NCBI GenBank assembly: GCA_022563275.1
Contig: JADFNR010000145.1
Coordinates: 1-7,942, forward strand
Length of the DNA stretch: 7,942 nt
Origin: Chloroflexota bacterium
GTDB lineage: Bacteria > Chloroflexota > Dehalococcoidia > UBA3495
Direction of reading: 5' to 3'
The notes under the pieces were generated by a model that saw only the letters and a list, made by a program, of their open reading frames with translations, had not been told where the DNA came from and did not search any database. Both the position numbers and the translations under genes were made by a program. Below are positions 1 through 6,772 of this stretch, one piece after another. How positions within the stretch are numbered: position 1 is the first letter of the stretch; each line of letters opens with the position of its first letter.

Positions 1-379
1 GGGCGATGTTGTTGTTGGCGGAGCAGATGAAGGCCACCAGACATTCCCAGGGCTCGGTGCGCAATATCCGAAGGCCAGGATATTTGTTGACCATTTCCGC
101 CACCCGCGCGTCACGGCTGATGTCCAAGTAGATGTCTTCGATATCGTCGTCCAACCGGAAGTACTCGCGCAGCATGGCCGCGGCCTCGGCCTCAGGTGAG
201 GGTCCGGACAGAAATTCAACCGTCTGACCCGCTGGCGTCTGACCATTTTGGCGTATCTGGATGAATTCCCCGCGGACCACTCCCGAATACCAACCGTCCA
301 CCTTTTTCCACCGGTGGGCCTGGCCGCTCTCCAAGCTGGATGCCAGATCAAATGGCTGGTCGATGGTCAGTTCCAACAT
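1..379 (-). CDS. 8-oxoguanine DNA glycosylase, OGG1 family (N-terminal part, cut by window edge)
   Basis: The frame is open from an ATG at 379-377 to the left edge and gives 126 residues. This is the N-terminal domain and the start of the helix-hairpin-helix glycosylase core. Two hallmarks of the OGG1 family are visible: SGQAHRW near residues 18-24 (compare SGQ-x-FRW) and EPWECLVAFICSANNNI at 109-125, which closely resembles the segment in human OGG1 that contacts the DNA lesion site. YFRLDDDI near 73-80 also fits. Family members remove 8-oxoguanine opposite cytosine, with AP-lyase activity. The catalytic Lys and Asp would lie in the missing part and cannot be checked. The start is 18 nt after the stop of the upstream helicase gene, so the two are probably cotranscribed. 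The Shine-Dalgarno GGAG (383-386) sits only 3 nt from the ATG. An in-frame TTG two codons further up is a possible alternative start. The upstream frame is closed by the helicase stop codon itself. Confidence 0.9.
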   Translation of the reverse strand, partial: MLELTIDQPFDLASSLESGQAHRWKKVDGWYSGVVRGEFIQIRQNGQTPAGQTVEFLSGPSPEAEAAAMLREYFRLDDDIEDIYLDISRDARVAEMVNKYPGLRILRTEPWECLVAFICSANNNIA

Positions 380-397
380 ACTCTCCAAAAATTTGGT

Positions 398-3232
398 TTA
401 GGCGATCCATTGGGCGGCCAACTGGCCGATGTTGGTCAGGCTGCTGGGCTTGAGGGTGCATGGGGGTATGGACCGCAAGAAAGAGCTGCCGTAGGATTTT
501 CCGGTGATGCGGTTGTCCATGATGACGATGGTCCCCTTGTCCTCTTTGTTGCGTATCAGGCGGCCAAAGCCCTGGCGGAACCGCAGCACGGCCTGGGGGA
601 CGGAGAATTGATTGAACGGCTCGTCGTACTGATTGGACCGGGCCTTCACGATCGGGTCGGTGGGGACCTGGAACGGCAGCCGGGTCAACACCAGGGCTTT
701 AAGCATCCCCGATGGCAGGTCAACTCCCTCCCAGAAACTGCTGGTGCCCAGAAGCACGCTGTCGGGCTCCTCGGCGAACCGGGTCATCAATTGCTGGGCC
801 GAGCCGTCCACGCTCTGGGCCAGCACCTGGATGCCCTCGCCCATCAGCGGGGCGCGGAGCCGCTGGGCCACCGCGCGCAGCGAAGCGTAGGAAGTGAAAA
901 GGGCCATGGTCCGGCCTTTCATGGCCGTGCCCAGGTCGGTCAGGACTTTGACCATGGCGTCGACGTACCGGTCGGAGTTGGGCGGCGGCATGTCTTCGGG
1001 GATCAGGAGCAGCGCCGCCTTCTGATAATCGAAGGGCGAACCGACTAAAAGTTCCTGGGAGTCGCCGCCCACCCCCACCCGGCTCTTGAAGTATTCAAAA
1101 CTGCCCTCGGTGCTGAGGGTGGCGCTGGTCAGGACCACGCTGTCTTTATGCTGGAACAGATCGGCGGCCAGGGTGCTGCTGATGTCCAGGGGCGCCGAGT
1201 TGAGCGAGATGGCCGGGTTGCCCCGCATCTGGTCGTTGCTGACCCAGTGGATGTCGTCGTCCAGCGGGTTCCCCAAGATGGAGCTGAACTGGTCCCGCAG
1301 GGTCTCCACGTCGTCCATCAGGTTGGCCGTCTCCATGATCAGGGCCGGCTGGTCGGTGGCGGCGGGAAGTTTGGTCGATTCCAGGAACCGGTGCAACCGG
1401 CCCACGTTCTGGGCGGCCTGCTGCAGCCCCACGTCCAGGTTCTCCCATGCCAGGTGCAGGTCGGTCCAGCTCTGGGTGTTCCGTATCTGCGAGGTGATCA
1501 GCAGTTGGGGACCGTTGCTGTCTTGGGAACCCGACTTCTGATTGGCCTGGAAGCGCTCAACCTCCGCCCAGAGCCGCGCCCAGATCTGCCGGACCTTTGC
1601 GCCCTCCCCCTCAACTCCGGATACCGCAGTCTCGGCTTCCTGCCGCACGGATGAGGCCAAGCCTTCGGCGGCCATGGCCTGCCGAATCTGGGTGGTCAAC
1701 CTGATCTGGGGTTCCCAGACCTCGTCCAGCTTGTCCTGTGACACGATGAAACCAAACTGCCTGGTGGCTTCGTCTTCCAGGTTGTGGGCTTCGTCGATGA
1801 CCAGGTGTTGGTATTCGGGTATGAGGCCGCCGCCCCGGGCCAGGTCCGACAACAGCAGGGCATGGTTCACCACCACTATATGGGCCTGCTCCGCCCGCTC
1901 TCTGGCGGCCCGGAGGAAGCAGGGAGAACCGTCCCGGAGGCCGGGACAGAATCCCTTCTCGCCGGCTGATATGTGGCTCCAAGAACCGGCGTCCCGTCCG
2001 GCCAGGTTGATCTCCGCCCGGTCGCCGCTGGTCGTGTTTTGCATCCAGACGGAGGTCTTGGCCAGGAGGCGGGCGTCGTCGACGGTCGGCGAGTCGCCGC
2101 GGGCCAGATGGTTCCAGCGTCTCAGGCATAGGTAGTTGGTCCGGCCCTTGAGCAAAGCGGCCTTGAGGACCCCCTTCTCGACCAGTCCCGACTGCTCCAA
2201 GACCTCGGTAAGCGCGGGAATGTCCTTGTTCATCAACTGTTCTTGCAGGTTGATGGTGTTGGTGGAGATGACGACCCGCTGCCCCTTGGAGATGGCGAAC
2301 AGCGCCGCCGGCAAGAGGTAGGCCATGGACTTGCCCACCCCGGTGCCGCCTTCCACCACCAGGTGCTGGTTGTGGTACATGGCTTTGGTGACGCCGGCCA
2401 GCATCTCTTCCTGTTCGGGCCGGTGTTCAAAGCCGGAAAACACCTTGGCGAAGGGGCCGTTTCGGGACAACAGCCCGGCGACCTTTTCCTCGGCCAGGTC
2501 GGCCAGCGAAGGGTCGGCGCGGCGTTTCTCCGGGGAGCCCAAGCGGATGGCCAGTTGCTCCAGGTCGAGGCCGGTAAGTCCCACTGAAGAGGTCCGGGAA
2601 GACGTTTGGGCGCCGCCGGCGCCTTCGAGACCGGCCAATATACCGCTGATGGACCAGCGGCTGCGGGCGGCCAGGTTGGAGAGATAACTCAACAGCCCGG
2701 AGTCTTGCTCGGCCGCCAGGCGCAGCAACTTGATGTACACATTCTTGGTGGCCATGGCGTCGGCCAGGGCCCGGTGGGCGTCGTTATGCTCCACTTCGAA
2801 GTGGGCGGTCAGGTACTTCAGGGAGTATTGCCGGGACCGGGGCATGAACACCGAAGCCAGGTCCCAGGTGTCGTAGGAGGGGTTGTTGAGCGTGACGCCA
2901 TTGTTGGCCAGGAACCCGAGGTCGAACTGGATGTTGTGGCCGACGATGGGGTCAGCACCGAGAAAATCCTCGATCTCGGAGGCAACCGACGAGAAGAAGG
3001 GTGCGCGCTTCACCTGCTGGGGCGTGATGTGGGTCAGGCGCTGGATGAACTCGGGGATTGGAACCCCCGGATTGACCAGGGTCTGATAGGTCTCGATGAC
3101 CTCGTCGCCACGAAACCGCACGGCGCCAATCTCAAGGATGGCGTGGCGGGAGGAGTCCAGGCCCGTGGTCTCCAGGTCCAGGGCCACATTTACCTGTTCA
3201 AAGGGGGAGATGTCCGAATCGAAAAGCACCAT
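398..3232 (-). CDS. dinG: DnaQ-family exonuclease / DinG-family (XPD-like) helicase fusion
   Basis: This 944-residue protein is close in length to the exonuclease-DinG fusions of Gram-positive bacteria. Residues about 12-175 form a DEDDh 3'-5' exonuclease: D19-x-E21 in VALDLETTGL, D104 in GHNIQFDLGFL, and H153 with D158 in HRALADA. A linker of roughly 70 residues follows. The superfamily 2 helicase part has a Q-like motif FEHRPEQ (268-274), Walker A EGGTGVGKS (294-302), motif Ia STNTINLQEQ, DEAH box (480-483), motif III LTSATLS (701-707), motif V SFWEGVDLPSG (832-842) and motif VI QGFGRLIRN (887-895). All key ATPase residues are present. The region where XPD/DinG enzymes bind a 4Fe-4S cluster has only three cysteines (C369, C429, C438), so a standard cluster is doubtful; the Staphylococcus aureus homologue also lacks one and was reported to act as a nuclease. 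The likely role is processing damaged or unusual DNA structures in the cytoplasm. The ATG at 3232 follows GGGAG at a spacing of 4 nt. The gene leads a unit with the glycosylase gene. Confidence 0.95.
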   Translation of the reverse strand: MVLFDSDISPFEQVNVALDLETTGLDSSRHAILEIGAVRFRGDEVIETYQTLVNPGVPIPEFIQRLTHITPQQVKRAPFFSSVASEIEDFLGADPIVGHNIQFDLGFLANNGVTLNNPSYDTWDLASVFMPRSRQYSLKYLTAHFEVEHNDAHRALADAMATKNVYIKLLRLAAEQDSGLLSYLSNLAARSRWSISGILAGLEGAGGAQTSSRTSSVGLTGLDLEQLAIRLGSPEKRRADPSLADLAEEKVAGLLSRNGPFAKVFSGFEHRPEQEEMLAGVTKAMYHNQHLVVEGGTGVGKSMAYLLPAALFAISKGQRVVISTNTINLQEQLMNKDIPALTEVLEQSGLVEKGVLKAALLKGRTNYLCLRRWNHLARGDSPTVDDARLLAKTSVWMQNTTSGDRAEINLAGRDAGSWSHISAGEKGFCPGLRDGSPCFLRAARERAEQAHIVVVNHALLLSDLARGGGLIPEYQHLVIDEAHNLEDEATRQFGFIVSQDKLDEVWEPQIRLTTQIRQAMAAEGLASSVRQEAETAVSGVEGEGAKVRQIWARLWAEVERFQANQKSGSQDSNGPQLLITSQIRNTQSWTDLHLAWENLDVGLQQAAQNVGRLHRFLESTKLPAATDQPALIMETANLMDDVETLRDQFSSILGNPLDDDIHWVSNDQMRGNPAISLNSAPLDISSTLAADLFQHKDSVVLTSATLSTEGSFEYFKSRVGVGGDSQELLVGSPFDYQKAALLLIPEDMPPPNSDRYVDAMVKVLTDLGTAMKGRTMALFTSYASLRAVAQRLRAPLMGEGIQVLAQSVDGSAQQLMTRFAEEPDSVLLGTSSFWEGVDLPSGMLKALVLTRLPFQVPTDPIVKARSNQYDEPFNQFSVPQAVLRFRQGFGRLIRNKEDKGTIVIMDNRITGKSYGSSFLRSIPPCTLKPSSLTNIGQLAAQWIA

Positions 3233-3337
3233 TTGACTCCCGTCACAACCTCACACATCAAAAAAACGAAAGGGTCATAACCCATGGCCATGACTGGGGA
3301 AGTTTAGCACGGGTAGCGACGCCGGTTCGACCCCAAA

Positions 3338-3366
3338 GTTACACCTTTAAGCCGCGAATGTGGCAA
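3338..3366 (-). promoter_or_regulatory. Candidate sigma70-type promoter for the dinG-like/glycosylase genes
   Basis: On the minus strand, TTGCCA (3366-3361, five of six matches to TTGACA) is followed after exactly 17 nt by TGTAAC (3343-3338, four of six matches to TATAAT). It points at the exonuclease/helicase gene and would give a leader of about 100 nt. A second, weaker -10-like TAAACT lies closer to the gene near 3300-3305, with only a poor -35 upstream. The call rests on consensus matching alone. Confidence 0.4.
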
Positions 3367-3405
3367 TTTAGCTAGATGCCGTTTGAAGGGGTGGTTCGAC
3401 AAGTC

Positions 3406-3447
3406 CCCCGATATATCGGGGAGACTTCCCCCCGATTCATCGGGGAG
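3406..3447. repeat. Two tandem GC-rich palindromes, CCCCGAT-NN-ATCGGGG-AG, 24 nt apart
   Basis: The first copy (3406-3421) is a perfect 16-bp palindrome, CCCCGATATATCGGGG. The second (3430-3445), CCCCGATTCATCGGGG, has the same 7-base arms around TC. Both are followed by AG, so an 18-nt unit is repeated with a 24-nt period. Each can form a hairpin. The right arm of copy one can also pair with the left arm of copy two, and the outer arms (GTCC at 3403-3406, GGAC at 3447-3450) can close a larger structure. Neither copy is followed by a T tract, so a terminator is unlikely. The pair lies about 40-85 bp upstream of the candidate -35 of the repair promoter. It could be a pair of operator sites for a dimeric regulator or a REP-like dispersed repeat. 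Confidence 0.75.
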
Positions 3448-3704
3448 GACGCTCGATAGAATCGGCGCTCGACTGCGGTCGGGGCTCACCACGAACGGAG
3501 ACAGGTATTCGCTTCACCAACAACGGATATCGGGATTATTTGCACCGATCGCGGGTTGGTGCAGGCCGGGCCTCGATTTAGGTCCCTTTTTGTCGCAGTT
3601 CTTGCCAAAGCGTGGTAGCCTCGGTTTCGGATTCCTCATACCACTGAATATTACCCAGCGGCCACGCTGACTGATTAGCACAACTGCCCCAGATCTATCA
3701 CTTT

Positions 3705-3708
3705 GGAG
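3705..3708 (+). promoter_or_regulatory. Shine-Dalgarno that sets the GTG start of the acyl-CoA synthetase
   Basis: GGAG at 3705-3708 lies 6 nt before an in-frame GTG at 3715. The longest reading of the frame would start at a TTG at 3703, which overlaps this GGAG and has no ribosome binding site of its own. The GTG is therefore preferred. The resulting N-terminus runs directly into the NPRSIAVVGAT motif at the usual distance for the family. Confidence 0.75.
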
Positions 3709-3714
3709 CCGCCA

Positions 3715-5838
3715 GTGACTATATGGACTGAAGACCAATTATCCTCCATCCACAAGATGTTGAATCCCCGCTCCATCGCGGTGGTTGGCGCCACTCCCAG
3801 GATGCAGTATGGGGGCCGGATGCTGGCCGCCGCGCTGAAAGCGTCGGAAAGGATCAGCGTCTACCCGGTGAACCCCCGCTACGACGAAGTGATGGGCGTG
3901 AAATGTTATCCCAGCGTCAGCGATCTTCCTGAAACGCCCGACGTGGTGGGCGTGGTCGTGTCGTCCAAACAGGTGCTGGACGTGTTGAAAGAAAGCCATC
4001 AGAAGGGAGTCCGGGCCGCGATCGTGATCTCCGCCGGCTTCGCCGAACGGGCCACTCCGGAAGGGCGGGAGTTGCAGGACCAGTTGGGGTCCTTCGCCAG
4101 AGAGTCGGGGCTTCGCATCAGCGGTCCCAATTGCCTGGGTCTAGCCAACTTGAAAGATGACATCTGGATCAGCGCCTCTTCCCGGGGCGCCGAGGGCCTC
4201 ACAGGACCGGTGGGTTTGGTCTGCCAGAGCGGGGCGTCGGCCTTCGGACCGTTCTTGACCCGGGCGGTCGACAGCGGCATCGGGCTCAGCTACATCATCT
4301 CCACGGGAAACGAGGCCGACTTGGATTTCTCGGATTTCGTGCGCTACCTGCTGGATGACGATGGCACAAAGGTGATCGCCGGTTTTGTCGAGGGATTCAA
4401 AGACGCCGGCAAGTTCGTGGCGGTGGCCAAACTGGCGGCCCAACGAGGCAAACCCATCGTCCTCATCAAGATCGGGCGATCGGAGTTGGGAGCCAAGGCC
4501 GCCCAGTCTCATACCGCCGCGCTCACCGGCCTGGACGCCCTCTACGACGCCGCCCTGTCCCAGTATGGGGTGATCCGTGTCTCTGACTACGATGAGCTCT
4601 TGGAGGTATCCAACCTCCTGGCCAACTCGCCGGCGCCGGCCGCCAAGGGTCTGGCCGTGGTCTCCCATTCCGGCGGCATCAGTTCCCTAACGGCGGACAT
4701 GTGCGGGCAAGCGGGCTTGGAATTACCGGAACTTGGCGCTGCCGCCAGAGACGGAATCAACGGCGTTTTGAAGGGATTCGGGTGGGCGGCCAACCCTTCC
4801 GACGTCACCGGCTTCGCCAATAGCGAGTCTTTTCCGGAGATCATGCAACACATGGTCAACGACCCGGCGATGGGCACGCTGGTGGTGGCCAGCTCCGGCG
4901 GCGACGCCCAGGCGGAACAGGTCATCGCCCAGCGTGACCTGGCCCAAGAAAAGGCCCTGGCGTTCCTCTGGACCGGCAGCCGTAAAGAGACCGCGGGTCT
5001 GGATATGTTGAAAAAGGCCCGGATCCCCGTCTTTTACACACCCAACCGGTTGGCCACCGGAATCCGAAGTCTGCTGGATTATCATGCTTGGCTGGGCCAC
5101 CGCGGCAAAACGGGATTCCCCGAATCTCCGGCCATCAGCCCGGAACAACAGGCCGCCGCCGCGCGGCTGGCCGCCACCGGCGGAGTCGCCCATTCAGAGC
5201 ACCAGAGCAAGGGGTTGGTGGCCCAGTGGGGCGTTCCCATCACCAGAGAGACCCTGGTACAGAACGCCGGTGATGCCGTGGCGGCGGCAGGTGAGATCGG
5301 TTATCCAGTGGTATTGAAAGCGGACGTGACCGGCCTGCCCCACAAAACGGAGGCTGGTCTCGTCATGCTCGGACTCCAAGACGAGGTGGCAGTTCGGGCG
5401 GCTTACGAAGAGGTCATGTCCAATGCGGCGGGCATTGGAACCGGAATGAATGGCGTGTTGGTGCAGGAGATGGTGCTGAACGCCGTGGAAACGATCGTGG
5501 GAGTCAGCTACGATGACCAATTGGGACCCACGCTTTTATTCGGCGCCGGCGGGGTGATGGTGGAGGTCTACAACGACGTGGCCCTGCGCCTGTGTCCCAT
5601 CGACGAGAGCGATGCCCGGGAGATGATGGCCGAGGTCAAGGGCGCGCGCCTGCTGGAGGGGTTCCGGGGCCGGCCGGCCGCCGACGTTGACGCCCTGGCC
5701 GAAACGCTGGTCCAGATCTCCTATCTGGGGGCGCAGTTGGAGGGCAGCCTGGCCGAGCTGGACATCAACCCTCTGATGGTCCTGCCGGTTGGGCAGGGTG
5801 TCAAAGCGGCCGACGCTGTGGCGGTATTTCGGGTATAG
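3715..5838 (+). CDS. Acyl-CoA synthetase (NDP-forming), fused acetate-CoA ligase type
   Basis: This 707-residue protein (counted from the GTG) carries both halves of an NDP-forming acyl-CoA synthetase in one chain. The enzyme interconverts acid + CoA + NTP and acyl-CoA + NDP + phosphate in the cytoplasm. A CoA-binding Rossmann domain comes first: NPRSIAVVGAT (17-27), VYPVNPRY, and SGPNCLGL (136-143). Next are the succinyl-CoA-ligase-like flavodoxin domains, with QSGAS (171-175), TGNEADLDFSDF (197-208) and the expected phosphohistidine H266 in AQSHTAALTG, then SHSGGISS and NPSDVTG. An ATP-grasp domain fills residues about 476-703: YPVVLKAD, LPHKTEAG (541-548), VLVQEM, LLFGAGGVMVEV and the metal-site ELDINP (681-686). 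No key motif is missing and the length is normal for the family. The acid substrate is not readable from the sequence. The gene converges on the CoA-ester lyase operon, so an acid linked to those lyases is a reasonable guess; acetate or an aromatic acid are alternatives. Confidence 0.93.
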   Translation: MTIWTEDQLSSIHKMLNPRSIAVVGATPRMQYGGRMLAAALKASERISVYPVNPRYDEVMGVKCYPSVSDLPETPDVVGVVVSSKQVLDVLKESHQKGVRAAIVISAGFAERATPEGRELQDQLGSFARESGLRISGPNCLGLANLKDDIWISASSRGAEGLTGPVGLVCQSGASAFGPFLTRAVDSGIGLSYIISTGNEADLDFSDFVRYLLDDDGTKVIAGFVEGFKDAGKFVAVAKLAAQRGKPIVLIKIGRSELGAKAAQSHTAALTGLDALYDAALSQYGVIRVSDYDELLEVSNLLANSPAPAAKGLAVVSHSGGISSLTADMCGQAGLELPELGAAARDGINGVLKGFGWAANPSDVTGFANSESFPEIMQHMVNDPAMGTLVVASSGGDAQAEQVIAQRDLAQEKALAFLWTGSRKETAGLDMLKKARIPVFYTPNRLATGIRSLLDYHAWLGHRGKTGFPESPAISPEQQAAAARLAATGGVAHSEHQSKGLVAQWGVPITRETLVQNAGDAVAAAGEIGYPVVLKADVTGLPHKTEAGLVMLGLQDEVAVRAAYEEVMSNAAGIGTGMNGVLVQEMVLNAVETIVGVSYDDQLGPTLLFGAGGVMVEVYNDVALRLCPIDESDAREMMAEVKGARLLEGFRGRPAADVDALAETLVQISYLGAQLEGSLAELDINPLMVLPVGQGVKAADAVAVFRV

Positions 5839-5845
5839 CCTGCCG
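5839..5845. other. Seven-bp convergent junction between synthetase and lyase operon
   Basis: The plus-strand TAG ends at 5838 and the minus-strand TAG begins at 5848-5846. A short stem, AGCCT/AGGCT (5837-5841 and 5854-5858, loop 12 nt), spans the junction but has no T tract on either side. No good terminator is visible, so the two transcripts probably run into each other and overlap in antisense. Confidence 0.6.
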
Positions 5846-6769
5846 CTACCCTGAGGCTGTCTCCAGCGCGGTCTTTTTCTCGGCGTCCCGCGATGCGCAG
5901 GCGATGGATGTCGCCAGCACCACCTTGGCCCATTCATCCACCGGCACGTCGATCATGCGGCCGGCAAAGGGCACCGCGGCGGTCCCGGCGGCGATGGCCT
6001 GGGCGAAGACCTCCCGCACTTGAGTGTAAAAATCCACCTGGGACTCGGTGGGAGTGAAAGCGGTGTTCACCGGGGCGATCCAAGAAGGGTGGGGACAGAT
6101 GATCCCCTTGAACCCCAGGTTCTTGGAGTCGGTCGCGGTCTTGAGCATGTCCTCATCGGGCAGCAGGCGCGGCAGGGCGCCCAGAGGGTAGGCGGCGCCC
6201 ACCGCTTGCACGCCCGCGGCGGTGGCTTCGATGGCCAGCCGGCCCCGCGCGTAAACGAAAGGGTCGAATTCAGGCGATGGGCTGACGCCAAGACTGGCCG
6301 CAAGGTCGCTCTCGTCCAAACCCACTTGCGAAACCCGCTCACTGGCGGCGGCGATCTCCCGGACCCGCATGACCGCATTGGCCGATTCCAAAAGCAGTAT
6401 CAGCCTTAAAGTCCCAGGCTCTATCCCCCGCTTGTGCTCTGAAGAGGCCAAAACTTCAGATGCCGCGGCCACGTCCTCGGGAGACTCGACCCTGGGCAGC
6501 ATGATGCCGGCCAGGCCGGGCCACACGGAAGCCTCAATATCGGCCGTCAAGAACTCTTTGTTGACCCGGACAAATACCTCAGCCGCTCCCTTGCCCACTA
6601 CGGCGACGGCTTCCTTGACCAACTCCCGGGCCTCGGCCTTGTTGCCGGCCGTCACGCCGTCTTCCAGGTCCAGGGTGATGGCGTCGGCGCTGTGACGCCA
6701 TGCTTCCCCCACGAACCGCGCGTTGGTTACCGGGACCATCAAGTTGGACCTGCGGACCAGAATGGGCAT
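5846..6769 (-). CDS. CoA-ester lyase, CitE / HpcH-HpaI family (third gene of the lyase cluster)
   Basis: At 307 residues this is the usual size for CitE-like lyases, which are TIM-barrel, Mg-dependent enzymes that cleave or form C-C bonds in malyl-, citramalyl- or citryl-type CoA esters. Visible motifs, in order, are RRSNLMVPV (6-14), ITLDLEDGV (31-39), VRVN (67-70), MLPRVESPEDV (90-100), LLLESANAV with the expected metal ligand E128, LDESDLAASLG with the second ligand D155, a YARGRLAIEA helix, and GFKGIICPHPSWIAPVN (219-235). The substrate arginine of the VRVN strand is R68. The C-terminal lid has GRMIDVPV and ends in CASRDAEKK (291-299). The start ATG lies 3 nt after the stop of the preceding lyase gene, so translation is coupled. 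Family membership is clear but the substrate is not: malyl-CoA, methylmalyl-CoA and citramalyl-CoA are all possible. Confidence 0.92.
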   Translation of the reverse strand: MPILVRRSNLMVPVTNARFVGEAWRHSADAITLDLEDGVTAGNKAEARELVKEAVAVVGKGAAEVFVRVNKEFLTADIEASVWPGLAGIMLPRVESPEDVAAASEVLASSEHKRGIEPGTLRLILLLESANAVMRVREIAAASERVSQVGLDESDLAASLGVSPSPEFDPFVYARGRLAIEATAAGVQAVGAAYPLGALPRLLPDEDMLKTATDSKNLGFKGIICPHPSWIAPVNTAFTPTESQVDFYTQVREVFAQAIAAGTAAVPFAGRMIDVPVDEWAKVVLATSIACASRDAEKKTALETASG

Positions 6770-6772
6770 CTC

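Larger units (their letters stand above)
3233..3714. other. Divergent intergenic region between the repair unit and the acyl-CoA synthetase gene
   Basis: About 480 bp lie between two outward-facing genes, so promoters for both must be here. The left third has the candidate promoter for the repair genes. The centre has the two tandem palindromes at 3406-3447. To their right are a direct repeat CGCTCGA (3450-3456 and 3466-3472) and an inverted repeat TGCACC/GGTGCA (3541-3546 and 3558-3563, 11-nt loop). A further inverted repeat AGCGTGG/CCACGCT (3609-3615 and 3662-3668) lies closer to the synthetase gene. No convincing promoter for the synthetase was found; the best is a weak -10-like TATTAC at 3649-3654 with a poor -35. 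Short open frames here (up to 95 codons) have no recognisable family or ribosome binding site and were not called as genes. Confidence 0.7.

Noticed and set aside
248..1048. Long plus-strand open frame (266 codons) opposite the repair genes, with others at 1148-1654, 1542-2135 and 2606-3280
   Set aside because: They lie antisense to genes with clear domain matches, have no recognisable family, and are typical by-products of GC-rich coding DNA.
3283..3292. Perfect 10-bp palindrome CATGGCCATG near the repair genes
   Set aside because: It is a single short copy and could occur by chance; nothing ties it to a known regulator.
3321..3334. GCCGGTTCGACCCC, resembling a tRNA T-loop
   Set aside because: The flanking bases do not pair as a T stem, and no acceptor, anticodon or D arm fits around it.
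3376..3459. A 27-codon frame across the tandem palindromes, giving a repeated P-R-(Y/F)-I-G-E peptide
   Set aside because: It has no ribosome binding site. The repeated peptide follows automatically from the 24-nt DNA period.
3609..3668. Inverted repeat AGCGTGG/CCACGCT upstream of the synthetase, with an overlapping GTGGTA/TACCAC pairing, as a leader switch
   Set aside because: The arms are short and far apart in GC-rich DNA, no transcript start is supported upstream, and no known riboswitch core is present.
3383..3670. A 95-codon plus-strand frame in the intergenic region, and minus-strand frames at 3304-3492 and 3514-3738
   Set aside because: None has a recognised family or convincing Shine-Dalgarno, and they overlap each other and the palindromes.
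5837..5858. Possible bidirectional terminator at the convergent junction
   Set aside because: The stem is only 5 bp (7 with a G-U pair) with a 12-nt loop and no T tract on either strand.
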